A stretch of DNA of 64,000 nucleotides from Taeniopygia guttata (Eukaryota > Chordata > Aves > Passeriformes > Estrildidae), in contig NC_133032.1 of NCBI RefSeq assembly GCF_048771995.1, forward strand, positions 26,251,501 through 26,315,500. Direction: 5' to 3'. A program made the position numbers and the translations under genes. Under the pieces are notes generated by a model that was not told the origin of the DNA, ran no database searches, and was given only the letters and a program-made list of their open reading frames with translations. How positions within the stretch are numbered: the first letter of the stretch is position 1; each line of letters begins with the position of its first letter. Positions 13,301-60,756 of this stretch are shown here, one piece after another.

Positions 13301-14365
13301 CATTGCCTGCTTCTTCAGACTATTTAGAATATGCTGAAAATTGTATGTTGCTGTTGTAATTGAAGTGAGAGAGAGCTGCACCTGCAAAATTCAATTGTCT
13401 CTTACTAGGAATGTAACTGGTCAATGGTGAATATTCCAAAAGGCTCACAAAACTAGTGGTGACACAGGAAAGGAAATGCACAGTTCAAATGTACTTCATG
13501 ACTCTTCTGCTCAGCCACAGGGAAAAAAATTCCATTAACATTTCAAATTAAAAAAAGATTTCTCTCTTTTTTTTTTTTCATAAAGTCTCTGCTTTCTTAT
13601 GAAATTATTTAAATTTAGCATAAAACAAACAAAAGATGTTTTGTCTTAGTGCTGGCCAGGACTTCCTCCTCTTCATGTTTTAGGCTACAAATTCTAATAT
13701 AATCACTTTTCAAAGGTCTTACACTTACAGAATAGTGTCTCAGAGTAATTCTACATGGTGCAACTTCTCCTAGGCAGAAGCACAGCCTTTAATTACATGC
13801 TGGTCCCAGATTGAAACCCTGCTGTTAACTCCTGCAGTTAACTGTACGATAAAGCACCTTCTCACTCCTAGAGCCTGAAGAAGTGCTCTTAGCAACAGCT
13901 ATATGAGGAAGTGCCTTCATTTTTCTTGGCAGACAGAGGTGTGTCAAAGTATGACTCAATCACCTTGAGTTCCATGTTGTTTCTGAAATAATGATGTCTA
14001 TTCCCATGCAGAGCTGTTAGCAGCATGAGCCTCTGCTCCAGCCTGCTATTGCAGAGACACAGAGAGTGATGGACTGTCTGGGTCTGAACAGAAGAACCAG
14101 TGGCACCATGAAATCCATGGAGCAGATGCAAGACTGAGATTACAGAAAGGAGCTAATGAGACCAGCAATCATGTATTTGCTTTGGAACAATTTAAATCTA
14201 TGCTGTGCCTTGCCACAGCTGCCACTGCCTTTCTTCACTGAGCACTGCATCCCTAGGGAAGCATATCCACTCAATAAGCACTCAAGAAACCAAGTACTCT
14301 GTCCCTGTCACTGCCATTGCAAGTTTATTTATGATACAGGGTGACCATATTTCTTTCTTGAAAGG

Positions 14366-14420
14366 AAAAAAAAAAACAAACAACAACAACAAAAAAAAAA
14401 ACCAACCTAAAACAAACAGT
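14366..14420. repeat. A-rich low-complexity tract
   Basis: Runs of A interrupted by CAAC units, followed by CCAACC-type words, similar in composition to the tract near 5580. No associated element body was recognised. Confidence 0.8.
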
Positions 14421-16899
14421 TCTCCTGACTTGCTACAAATCCTTCTGCCAGGTTAATCATTATACACAGAGCTGATAAATTGAGTTGTATTGAAACTCAT
14501 GATTACCCCATATTGGATACTAATAATTTATACTTTGAACAGAATATATCTGCAGCAGTGAGTGATAGATACTTATTTAATAGCTTAAAGGCCTCTGTTT
14601 ATTCTACTGACCTATTTTTTCCCTCATTATTAAATTTTTCCACTCTGCTCTGCTGTCCTTTGCATCATTTGTGGCAATAAGTGAGTTATCTTTCCCTAGG
14701 CCATGTTCAAGTCATTATTTCACAGTTTTCACTTTATTCCAGGATGAAATAAAACAGAAAGAAATTTTGAAAAATATTCTTAATATTGACTTTTAAAAAA
14801 AATGTAGATATTTTCAAATGAAAATAATACTTGTGTGAGATGCCAGAGTAGAAAGGTTTGAATACACCACATCTATTTAATAAGATACTGACTGTCACAC
14901 TGTCAGCCAAACTGCAGTGCTGAAGAGCCTCACTTTAACTTAGAGTAACAAATCCTTGAAATAAACGTCTGAGGTGCTCAATTCCCTGGTCTGACAGAAA
15001 GCTACTAATTTGCATCAAATGCTTTTGTGCTTAATTCACTATTATTCTGATGGAGACAAAATAGGTAACTAGTCATTCACTATGACCCCTGAGAAGGAAG
15101 CAGATGGTTCAAGTCCAAAGCGTGTGACAGGGAGGCCAAGAGGAATCTTACATACAGGACTGAGCTCCTAAAATAGATTTATAATGATTCTAAAAGAATC
15201 ATTAAAAGGGGTGATTCCACTTCCCCCCTTTTTTTTTTTACTGCTTCTCGTATAATGTAATTCTACCACAACAGATAGATCATACAAGAAAAATTTCAGG
15301 CTAATGGTAGTTGGCAAGATAAGCATATAATCTGCATTTAAAACATGATATACATTCGTTGATCTAAAAGGTATTAAAAGTACTACCTCCAAAGTTAACT
15401 GAACCAATGCTAAATATGAGGTAGAATTACAATCAAGCCAACAGTGCTTCAAAATGCTACTGACAAAGGAATGGCTGCAATGTTTTAAAGTAAATGAGTC
15501 AAGTGACATGAACTTAATATTTGGAATATTATTCCTCCTCAGGCTGGTTATGTAATTCCAGCAGATTATAATTATGAGCTACATAAGATTCAGTGGAAGG
15601 TTAGAAGGATATATTTAAAATATTATTCACCAGTCATAAATAAGACTTTTAAAACACCAGGATAATTAGTTCCATTAAGGTTACATCTCCATTGATAGGG
15701 CTCTGCCTCTTGCTAGCACAAGTCCATCAGCTGATCTGTCTGTTGTGTCACATAGAAATGTGTTAATTAGTCTTATTCATAACTTCCTTTGTTTCTGAGA
15801 CTAAAAGTTATGCCGATATTTGCCTTCCAATGCTAAGGTAAAATTTTCAGAGCTACAGGAGATAGGCTGTGGAGGAAGGCACTGAAGTCAGTGAGCCCAG
15901 TTCCCAGGCTTGAGGCTTCTACTCACTAGGAGAAAATTATCTCAAAAAAATATTGTGCAGGACATGTATCTCCAGTACTTTCAGAGTCAAATTCATTATT
16001 TGACTGTTACTGTTACCATGAATCATTAAAGACCACATCCTGATATAAGATTCTGCATCAGTAACATATATGGAAGTTCTGGTGCTGGTGATTCATCTGG
16101 TCAAAACCAATGCACGGGTAGAGTTTCGGCTTGAGAAGAATGTGTGCAGCTTACTTGTGTGAGGACAATGCTGAGGATAATTATATATTGTAAAATCTGT
16201 ATTTCAGATAGCTAAGTCAAATCAAGTCAGAAACTCACAGCTGTTGAGGACCCTTGGTTCTTGGAGTCTGTCAGAGATTCCTTAAGAAACAGCCCTACCA
16301 TTTTGCACTCTATACCAGTGTATCGTTCCTTACTAATTCCACTGCTGTTTTCATGTAATACAAGCAAGGCACCTCAAATAACAACCAGTTAACACAAATA
16401 AGCTTGATTTTAATTTTGTATAGAAGCACACTGAGTAAATCTTGAATTAACTGATATTCTGGGACAGTGCTATTTCAAGAGGTCCAACAGGGACAGTATT
16501 TTGAAATACAGACCCACATGGTGTGAAAACCACATGCCTTTTTCTCTTCCTACATACAGGCAGCTCTGACTCTCACAGAATCAAGCACACATATTGAGAG
16601 CAGAACAGCAGACGTGATGACACAACGAGATGCAATACAGATATCATTTCCTAACAGACTCCTGAAGTCTGGAAGGCAAGCTTCCATGCCATCACTTGCT
16701 TCATTCCCTGCTTCATCCTTTCCAGACCTGGGAGACTCAAGAACTAATTATACAGCCAAAGACACCCTCAGCAGTGAGATATCTTTGGGGTATTTTTTTT
16801 GTCCACTAGAAGTTAACTGTCCTACCAAGAAAAAATGCACTTTCCTCTAGCCCCATTCCCACACACACTCCCTACAGCTATTTCCACCCACGCTACAGC

Positions 16900-17620
16900 T
16901 CTTTTTAACTGTGTTTGAAAAGCTGAGAGCAAGAGAAATGTGCTGCTGCTGCTGCTCCTCCTCCTCAGGTGGGCGGGTTGGTAGCTGGTCAGTTTTCTGC
17001 ACCATTTCTCATTGCTAAATGCGTGGGAGGCTGAGAGCAGAAAGGGAAGGAAGCGGTCCTCTTAGGAAGGGAGGCGTATCGAAGAGAGTGGGAAGCAAAT
17101 AGCCCCTTCCCACCTGCACATGTGCAATTATATGCAATTGAAAAACTAACACAATAGGTCTGCAAGCAGAGCCTTCCAAGCTGTAGTCCTAAAAGGTATC
17201 AAACAGCTTGGGTCTCAAAGCCAAAATCGGGGGTGACCAGATCTCTGGGAAGACAGCATTTTTCACCCACGGAGAACAGGCTCGTGGGGAGGAAAAGGAG
17301 GAGGGAAGAGGGCGTTCCTTACAGTTATGGCTTTGTACGTAGGTGGAGGGTGGTTGGGGGAGAGGAGTGACAGATTGCTTGTGGCAGCAGGGAAGAAAGA
17401 TGTAGGAGGGTGTTTGCCCAGGGTCCCGTCTCACCCAGGGGGTTCTGGCAGGGTGGCTGCAGCACGAGTGCTGTGCTAAGCCGGGCTGGTGGGAGGGGAG
17501 GAACTCACTGCTGGATGGACCTCGCTTGGATCCTCTCTCGTCGTCTCATCAACACGGCAGCATCTGCAGCAGCACACAGCCACTCCCACACTTTCCCCGG
17601 TGCTCTCTGAGGCCAAAAGA
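16900..17620. promoter_or_regulatory. GC-elevated block, possible distal regulatory region
   Basis: About 700 bases noticeably richer in G+C and CpG than the flanks, with purine-rich stretches and several CG dinucleotides between 17040 and 17600. On the - strand a GTGAGT donor-like word occurs near 17508, so a minor alternative first exon for the leftward gene is conceivable. No coding potential is supported. Confidence 0.3.
16942..16966. repeat. CTG/CTC triplet run
   Basis: Five CTG-type triplets followed directly by four CTC-type triplets, ending in CAGGTGGG. A short imperfect trinucleotide microsatellite in intergenic DNA. Confidence 0.85.
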
Positions 17621-18613
17621 AAATGAAAACTACTTCGCTCACACAGTTTCTTTACGGATTTGCTTTCAGCCTTTTCCAAACACTCTCTAGTTCCCCACTG
17701 ATAAGATGAAAATTAACGAGTGAAGAAAAATAAAAGGGAGAAAATAAAAGTTGATTTTTCCCCCCTCCTTCACACAAGTTCTTGTTACAGAAGAAATTCA
17801 TTACTGCATGCCATTAGCTGTATGCCCTCGTCCCAAATCTGTGATTTCAGATGTTGTACAAATACATTATCTGAAAGGTCTCTGACCAAAAGCCCTGGGG
17901 AAGGCAGGCTGTTCACATGAGAAGACTCAGGTTAAAGACAAAAGCAAATATTTGTTTCTCTACATTACATAGGTGTTTCAATCATTCTCTGGGTTGACCT
18001 GCTGTTAGAGAGTGAAGAAACAGATTTGTTTTCTGCTTATTTTAAGTCTTCTTCTGCTCTCAGTGATGTCCCTGGAAGACTCTACTGCAGACCTGAGCCT
18101 TTACTATTAGGTACCCAAGCTGGCACGAGGAAATTTCAACCTGTATCACCTATTTTCAAGGGCTGTCAACTGAGTCTGGACTGAGAAATAACAATGTGAG
18201 GATTGTTTGTTAGCACAGTAATAACCAGTTAGCAGGCATGAACTGGAAATTTTCCCATTCTGTTCCTCAAACCTTCACAGACTCATTTTACCTTAACCTT
18301 CACAGGCTGTAAGGATGCACTTACTACCCACACATACAGAAATAAGATGCCAGCTGTTAGACCAGCAGAGGAAAAGACTGAATTTACAGCAAACCTGGAA
18401 ACAACAGCATGGGACATGATGAAGTACTTGTACCATTTATTATCTATTCTTAGTCAACTACTCTGGGAGCTCTCAGAAGCGAATGTGAGGCACAAATTAA
18501 TGGTTAACTAGGGTTGTCCAGGTGGCACACAGAATGCAGCTGAGCTGCTCTTGGAATCCTCCTTGAGAGGAAGAGCTCCCACAGTCTAAAGTTATATGAT
18601 TTTTTGGAAATGA

Positions 18614-18680
18614 AAAACCAAAAAAACCAAAAAACAAACAAACAAACAACCCCCCCCCCCCAAAAAAAACAAACCCAAAC
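18614..18680. repeat. (CAAA)n tract with a 12-C run
   Basis: AAAAACC units pass into about four CAAA repeats, then twelve consecutive C (18650-18661), then A-rich sequence. A composite low-complexity repeat; the homopolymer is a likely site of length variation or sequencing error. Confidence 0.9.
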
Positions 18681-19904
18681 CAGAAACAAAACCTGAAAAC
18701 ATCTGCTCAACTCCAAAGACCTCCTACAGCCTGCAACTTTCTCTTTTCAAACCTGCTGAAGGCCCTGCCAGGAAACTTCTCCAGGGGGAGGAATTACAAC
18801 CTGTTTATCCTTCTGGCTATCACACTTAAACATTCTCAGTTCCTGGCTTGGTCCAGTATTGTGCAGCCCTCTTTGCCAAAATTAAAATAATCCATAAACT
18901 CCCAGGTGAAAGGTCATATTATTCTGCTTTATTCTCAGGCAACTCCTTATTTTCACTCTTTTTCCACCACCTACTTAGAAAAGTCTTTTATTTACTTTTT
19001 AGAAAGTATTTTCACTTTGACATTCCACTCTGAAAAAAATGGAGTGTGCAGGAAGACTACTGAAAAACAGGATGATATCTGAATTGCTTTTTGGACAGGA
19101 TTGCAGTCAGCTAAATGGCTGTGAAAAACCAACAATTTTCTGACACTTATGAATCCTCTGCCCCTAAAAAAACTGTAGGTAAATGGAAGCCATCACCAGC
19201 AGGTTTAAAAATGAAGCCTCAAGAAGATGGCTTTCATGTTACCACCCCTTCTTCTTAAAAACTACTTAAAAAAAAAAAGGAAAGATTTTAAAGAAAATAT
19301 TAAATATAAATTCAATGTCAGCACCGTGGAGAGAAATCAGTAGTTGTGTCAAGGCAAAGCTCGTTGCTACTTCATTGTTTACAAAGGAGTAGGCTCACTT
19401 GTGTCCTAAATCAGACATACTGCTGGAAGACTACAAAGGGTTTACACCATTACTTACACTGAGGACAGGAGGAGAACAGATCAAAATCAGCATAAGTAAA
19501 AGATTAATCAGATCACCAGCTTCTATTTTAGACCCCCAGAAACAGACATCCCATGTAATCATGTCCTGATCACAGCCTTGCCCATGTGCAGGTGGAATTT
19601 GTTAAGAGATTTCCAGGGCTTTCAAACAGCCTCCACCTGCTCTTACCCAAGGTTAGCTTCCACACACCCATTTCTTTGTTTTCACAACAACGCTAACAAA
19701 GAGATTATCCCACTGAAAAGTTATTTTCATATTTTTCTGTGAAATGTAGGGACTTCTAGTCACAGGAAATGAGAAACAAAAATGTTACCTGCTTATCAAA
19801 CTCTCTAATTAGTAATGCCTGGATGAGAGCTGCAGAGTTATCCTCAAACATAATTTTAAAAATAATTATCTAAGTCAGGGTTCAGGTTTGCCAACTGTGA
19901 TAAT

Positions 19905-19993
19905 TTGGTGTCATTTAGCCTGGTTTAGATTTAATTGCATGGCACTTGATATAATGCAGCATATAGGGCTGTCTGAACACTAAATGACACCAA
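19905..19993. repeat. 14-bp inverted repeat in an AT-rich block
   Basis: TTGGTGTCATTTAG at 19905-19918 is matched by its exact reverse complement CTAAATGACACCAA at 19980-19993, enclosing 61 bases. The surroundings (about 19800-20085) are rich in TAATTA, TTAATTGC and ATTAGT words, typical of conserved non-coding enhancers but also of small MITE-like elements. The pairing is directly visible; function is not. Confidence 0.6.
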
Positions 19994-20202
19994 TAAGCTG
20001 CATCATTGATTATCATATAACCTTTAGGTGAAAGTTTGAATAGTTAGGATCACCTAATGGATTCTTGCAATTAATTAGTTTGCAGTAGACAGTCTCCCAG
20101 TGCCTGCAAAAGCACCTCATGTCCTGTTCCCAGTTATTTTTTGTTCACATTGTACAAGACTGAAATCTGAGGCTGCCTTAATACAGAAATGTTCTGGGGT
20201 GA

Positions 20203-20455
20203 TTTTTTTTTTTTTGGTGTGCCTATTTAGTTTGATTAAAATTAATACAACTAGATTTAATATACTCTGAGAGTCACTGCAACGGAAATGCCAACAGAGA
20301 TGACGCTGATATAACCAGGGGCTGAATCATTTTAGAAATAAAGAACAAGGTTGCCCTCTGGAGACTTCTCTAGAAGTGCTTCTGAGAGCTAGGACATTTT
20401 TTTCCTTCAAGCAAAATTAATTTGCTAAAAGGTTTTAAGTTTTTTTTTTTTTTTT
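20203..20455. repeat. Two poly-T tracts
   Basis: Thirteen T at 20203-20215 and sixteen T interrupted only by a C shortly after, at 20440-20455. Low-complexity DNA about 1 kb upstream of the HIBCH CpG island. Confidence 0.8.
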
Positions 20456-21325
20456 CTTTTAAATTCAAATGTGAGTCAAGGCAGCTGATGCTAAGAACTT
20501 GTTACACCAAGATATGATGAAGCTACAGTTCAACCTAATGCACTGTATGGTCATTTACTCCATGGTTCATCACATCTTTTCCATGTCTCATGTTGCTATG
20601 TGTCAGCCTAAAAAACAGTCATGGAGTGGTCTTAGATCTTGAAATCAAAGTGAATTTTGTATTATTGACTCCTAGGGTGAAATATTCTCAAGTGTTTTAA
20701 TATTTTATTTTCTTTCAAAAGGCAATTTCCACAGCTGCAACTTCTGAGTCTATTTATGCTGAACGCACAGGCTGTATTTCAGCACAGCGTTGTCTGTAGC
20801 TACTGTCGGGTCAGTAACCGTGCTTGTTCCTAATGTAAATCTACATACACGTTCTCCCCGTGTTTACCTTCATGGATAAGCAGTTCTTGCAGGGATGTTA
20901 CACTAGAGCGGATCCTTAATCCCACCTCACCCCTGACCGCGTGTCAGTAGCTGCGAGGGCTCTATAGATGTGTCTGGTGTTTCAGGTGCGAAGGTGGAGA
21001 GAAGCCTGGAGGTCAGAAATTAAGAAACCAGTCCAATAAACAGCCGGGATGCAGCTCCGGCGCACGAAGTTCAGCTCTGAGGGCAGTTTGGCAATGCGAG
21101 CTTTCCCCGCCTTTAGCAGCCAGCGCCGCGGCTGATGTTACTGCTACACGCGGCATTCCTCGCTTCACCGGCAAAGCAGCTGCATCACCAGATCCCCTCA
21201 CACCACCCGGCCTTATCCAGGACGGGGAGCAGCACCTTTCCCTGCGCAGGGTAAGGAATCTGCCTTGGTTAATGCAAAAGGCTTCGTGGGGACGAGCCCT
21301 CATGAGCCGCTGCCCCTCGGAGCTC

Positions 21326-21337
21326 TGCGCATGCGCC
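21326..21337 (+). promoter_or_regulatory. HIBCH: NRF1 binding site
   Basis: TGCGCATGCGCC contains the palindrome GCGCATGCGC, the consensus core of nuclear respiratory factor 1, which activates many nuclear genes for mitochondrial proteins. Its end is 43 bp upstream of the HIBCH ATG, a typical promoter-proximal position. The motif is seen directly; use by NRF1 is inference from the mitochondrial role of the gene. Confidence 0.7.
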
Positions 21338-21380
21338 CCGCGCTGTGCCGCGGCGGGGCCGGTGAGGGAGCGGCGCCGCC

Positions 21381-57546
<36,166 letters not shown>

Positions 57547-57643
57547 AGATCAAACCTATTGACATCTCCTTAGTTCTATGATAAATTAACTGCAGTGTGA
57601 TGAATTTGGACAAGACTTTTTTAACTAGCCTGAGATTCACAAG

Positions 57644-57684
57644 TTTTTTTTGTTTTGTTTTGTTTCTTTTTTTTTTTTTTTTTT
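57644..57684. repeat. T-rich tract in the HIBCH 3' UTR
   Basis: TTTTGTTTTG units followed by about 18 consecutive T, then CATTCAGG. A low-complexity tract transcribed in the HIBCH 3' UTR; its length is likely to vary. Confidence 0.85.
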
Positions 57685-57961
57685 CATTCAGGAACATTCT
57701 CTGTAATGAGAAAATAATTGTATCTCTGATTAATAATGGGAAAAATCACTTTAAGGCAAATTGTTATTTTTACTGCTTTACGCAATTATTAACATTTAAT
57801 TTTTTGCATCAACTCTTAGTTCAGGAGGAGCCCTTAGGGAAAAGAGCACAGTTTAAGGGGTGACCTAATAAGCAAAAAGTCAAGAGACCTTTTGTGTTAC
57901 TGGCTTTGTCGCTGATCTGGTAAATTGGGATTGTGCCACAGATTCTTCTGTGTACAATGAA

Positions 57962-57967
57962 AATAAA
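57962..57967 (+). terminator. HIBCH: HIBCH polyadenylation signal
   Basis: Canonical AATAAA 416 bp after the stop codon, followed by GTATGG and a T/G-containing stretch. It is the first AATAAA after the stop that I see; cleavage itself is not proven by sequence. Confidence 0.5.
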
Positions 57968-59412
57968 GTATGGTTAAACCTTTAATGCAGTCAGAGCTGC
58001 CAAGGAAAATGCAAGACAAAATCCATGGTGTTAAATATCCTTTTAAATAAAAGCTCAGACTTTGATACATTATTAGTCTGAGAACAAAGAATTGTTCTAT
58101 TGATTAAACGTTTGACATTTTTCAGCCTTGCAGTGTGATGTAAACATTGTTTCAAATGTGATAATGTTGCCAGAGCCTGGAGCACACTTCTCTTTGCTTG
58201 CATAGCCCATTTTTAAAAATGTCATTATGTCTGATTCAACTGCATTATCAGTATTTCACGATTTCAGAAAATTGCTGGTTTTTCTTGGTCTTACAGTGGT
58301 GAAGAAACAAAGTGCCTCAAACCTTGCTGTGAACACCAAGCAGCACATTTCCAGTGCATTCAAGGTGGTGGGGCTCTAATGCTGATTACACATGAAGTTA
58401 CACAACATAACCAGAACCCCTTGATGCAAGTATCTGTGGGAGGGAAATTATTTTTTCTATTGTATGTGCAACAGACAGATATTAATCTTTCTTCAACATT
58501 ACGCCTTCTTTTTTATGCTTCATCATATCACATAGCAGTGTTCCTTTCTGCTTACTTCTACACTTACAGGCAGGTCACAAGTACAAATTTTGGCTTCTCT
58601 GAAGACCAAAGGAAGAAAACTTCTGTTCAAATGCCATAGTCAGTAACCAGTACTGGGGAATCAAAAAGTCAGAGCAGCAGCAGAACCATTACAGAGTTTT
58701 CAATGTTGGGCAGTTTTTATGACCAACAGCAATGGTCTGCAATGGCTTAAGGCTCCTTCCTTTCTAGGAGCTGTTACCTGGAAACAAAGTCCAGGAAATT
58801 CAGGCATCAAGGTGAACTATGAAGAATGACTTTCTAAAAATCACAGGTGAGCAAATGGATAGCTAAGTTAAGAAAAAATGGCACCTTGCTTTGGCACTAG
58901 AGTCTTGTAAGATAAAATTGTTAACATTTCAGCTGCAAGTTCATGTTACTGTGGACATACCTATTATGGGACAGTTTAGTTCCAAAAGTAATTGAGATTT
59001 CATTAAAACCTCTAGGATAATTCTGAAAGTGTCACATGACTTTGTCTCAGGCTGGTCCCATAAGAAGTGCAAACCTCCCCCTGTATTATTTAAATTTTTT
59101 GTATGTCTTACATTCATAAACAATTGCTATTTTTAATTTATTTTTTAAAGATTGGCTATCTTAATAATTCCATTATTTTTGTATAAAAGGAGCAGCCTTC
59201 AGCCAACTATATTAAATTAAAACCACAGAAATTCCCAGGGAGTAGGAATCATGCCTCCTCTGATTGTACACCATCTTAGGAAGAACATACTTTTGAATTA
59301 ATAAACTTTGACTTACATGTTCAGTTGCTTCCAGAATTTATGTGAACAGGAATTATCCCAAGCTCAACGTAACAAGATCCCGTCCAAGCTGTGTAATCTT
59401 GTGTTTTTTTCA

Positions 59413-59418
59413 AATAAA
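59413..59418 (+). terminator. HIBCH: Alternative distal HIBCH polyadenylation signal
   Basis: AATAAA followed within 30 bases by AGATGTTAAGTTG. It would give a 3' UTR of about 1.9 kb. Weakly supported compared with the proximal site. Confidence 0.25.
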
Positions 59419-60750
59419 AGGCATACAAGCAGATGTTAAGTTGAATTTTATTTGGTCCACAAGAAAATATTTTCCACAAAAAATATTGTAAAAATATATT
59501 GTAGTGTGTTTTATTTGGGAATACTGATGTGCCTTAGTCCAGAGACGTCAACTTTACAAAGTTGTGCTGCAGTTAATGTATTTTGAACCATTATTAGAAT
59601 ATCAAGTCAGTTACATCATATCCACTCAGATTAATCTTGTTTCCTGGAGAAAATATAAAGCAAATGTATTTTTAATTCCTAAACAGTTTTGCAGAGTATG
59701 CCAGTCCCAAACTGGAGCGCCTTTATTACACAAAATCAAGTCAAATAATCAATAACTTAGCTGGAAACCCACTGTCAGTAGCTCTAAAACTCTAGCACAG
59801 CTTAGGATAAATGTGTTTAGGTGAAGAAGTCTTTATTTTTACTATGTATTAGTATTGGGCCTGTTAAATGCACACCAGAGGTCTGGAGAGAGATCTCCCT
59901 CCATCTCTTACCAGACTGTAGCACTGAATGGATTTATTTTCTGTTAAGGGTAAGTGCATTATTTATAAGGACAGCATCCTGTAAAAGAGATGATTTTCCT
60001 GGTGAGAAGCCATCTCCCTGTTGTTTGCTTTCCATTTGCTGCATGCCTTCCCTGAAGTGCCAGTGTCACGGACAGCATCCCAAAGCTGCTGGAATTGCGC
60101 GTGGGGCCGCTCTGAAGCTGCTGTAATCTCCAGGCACCAGTGAGGGCTGAGGTTGGAGCTGCAGGTGAGGGACTGGCTGGGCCACCAAGAGCTGGTGCTG
60201 AGTAACCCCGGGCAGCTCTGGGGGCAGGCAGGGCAGCCACCCCACCCAGCAGCTCCTCCCAGGGGAGCAGCTCTTGGGGCAGGGTCAGGGTGACTGGGCG
60301 ACCTCCTCCTCTGGGGACATTCCCAGTGCTGATCACACGGGATGCTGTGCTGGAACCTCAGGCTGCTTTATAACTCTGCCTGCTGTTGGACCGTGCAGTG
60401 GCAGCCTGCCAGCAGGGAACTGCTTTCAAAAGTGCATCTGATATTCTTAAAGAGTGTCAGATGCTAAGGCTACATCCAGAGGAAGGATTTGAGACATGGC
60501 AACAGGACGCACTGCAGCACCTCACTGCCCGTGGCCACCACCAGGGTGCCTTGTACAAGGGCCAGGGCAGATCCACCTAAAGGTGCTCTGACAGCGAGTC
60601 CAGTTTTCTACCTGCTCCTCATCTGCCTGGCCAACAATGGCTGTGGAGCTTTGGTTTTTTATTTTTAATTACTGTGGTTAGCAGTGTTCACATTCTCAAG
60701 CCCACACTCATGTTAGAAAGGTTGGCCCTTTTTTTTTTTTTTATTAAAGC

Positions 60751-60756
60751 TTTATT
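60751..60756 (-). terminator. C2orf88: Candidate C2orf88 polyadenylation signal
   Basis: TTTATT on the + strand, AATAAA on the - strand, one of a cluster with 60740-60745 and 60658-60663. It would give C2orf88 a 3' UTR of about 2 kb. Other - strand AATAAA words farther left (near 59450, 59512 and 59826) are alternatives. Confidence 0.3.

Larger units (their letters stand above)
2651..21009. other. INPP1-HIBCH intergenic region, no supported gene
   Basis: About 18 kb of AT-rich DNA with no exon chain I can support. Open frames up to about 120 codons occur on both strands (for example 3358-3720 and 9219-9581) but show no domain, no flanking splice logic and no recognisable similarity. The stretch contains A-rich and (CAAA)-type simple repeats, poly-T tracts, a CTG/CTC triplet run, a GC-elevated block at 16900-17620, a tandem MEF2-like pair and an inverted-repeat block, each listed separately. 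No complete transposable element was recognised by eye. Confidence 0.6.
57547..57985 (+). other. HIBCH: HIBCH 3' UTR (shortest likely form)
   Basis: It follows the TAA and includes a T-rich tract at 57644-57684. The first well-placed polyadenylation signal is at 57962-57967, so cleavage is expected around 57980-57990. Longer forms using later signals at 58046-58051, 59300-59305 or 59413-59418 are possible. Confidence 0.5.
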
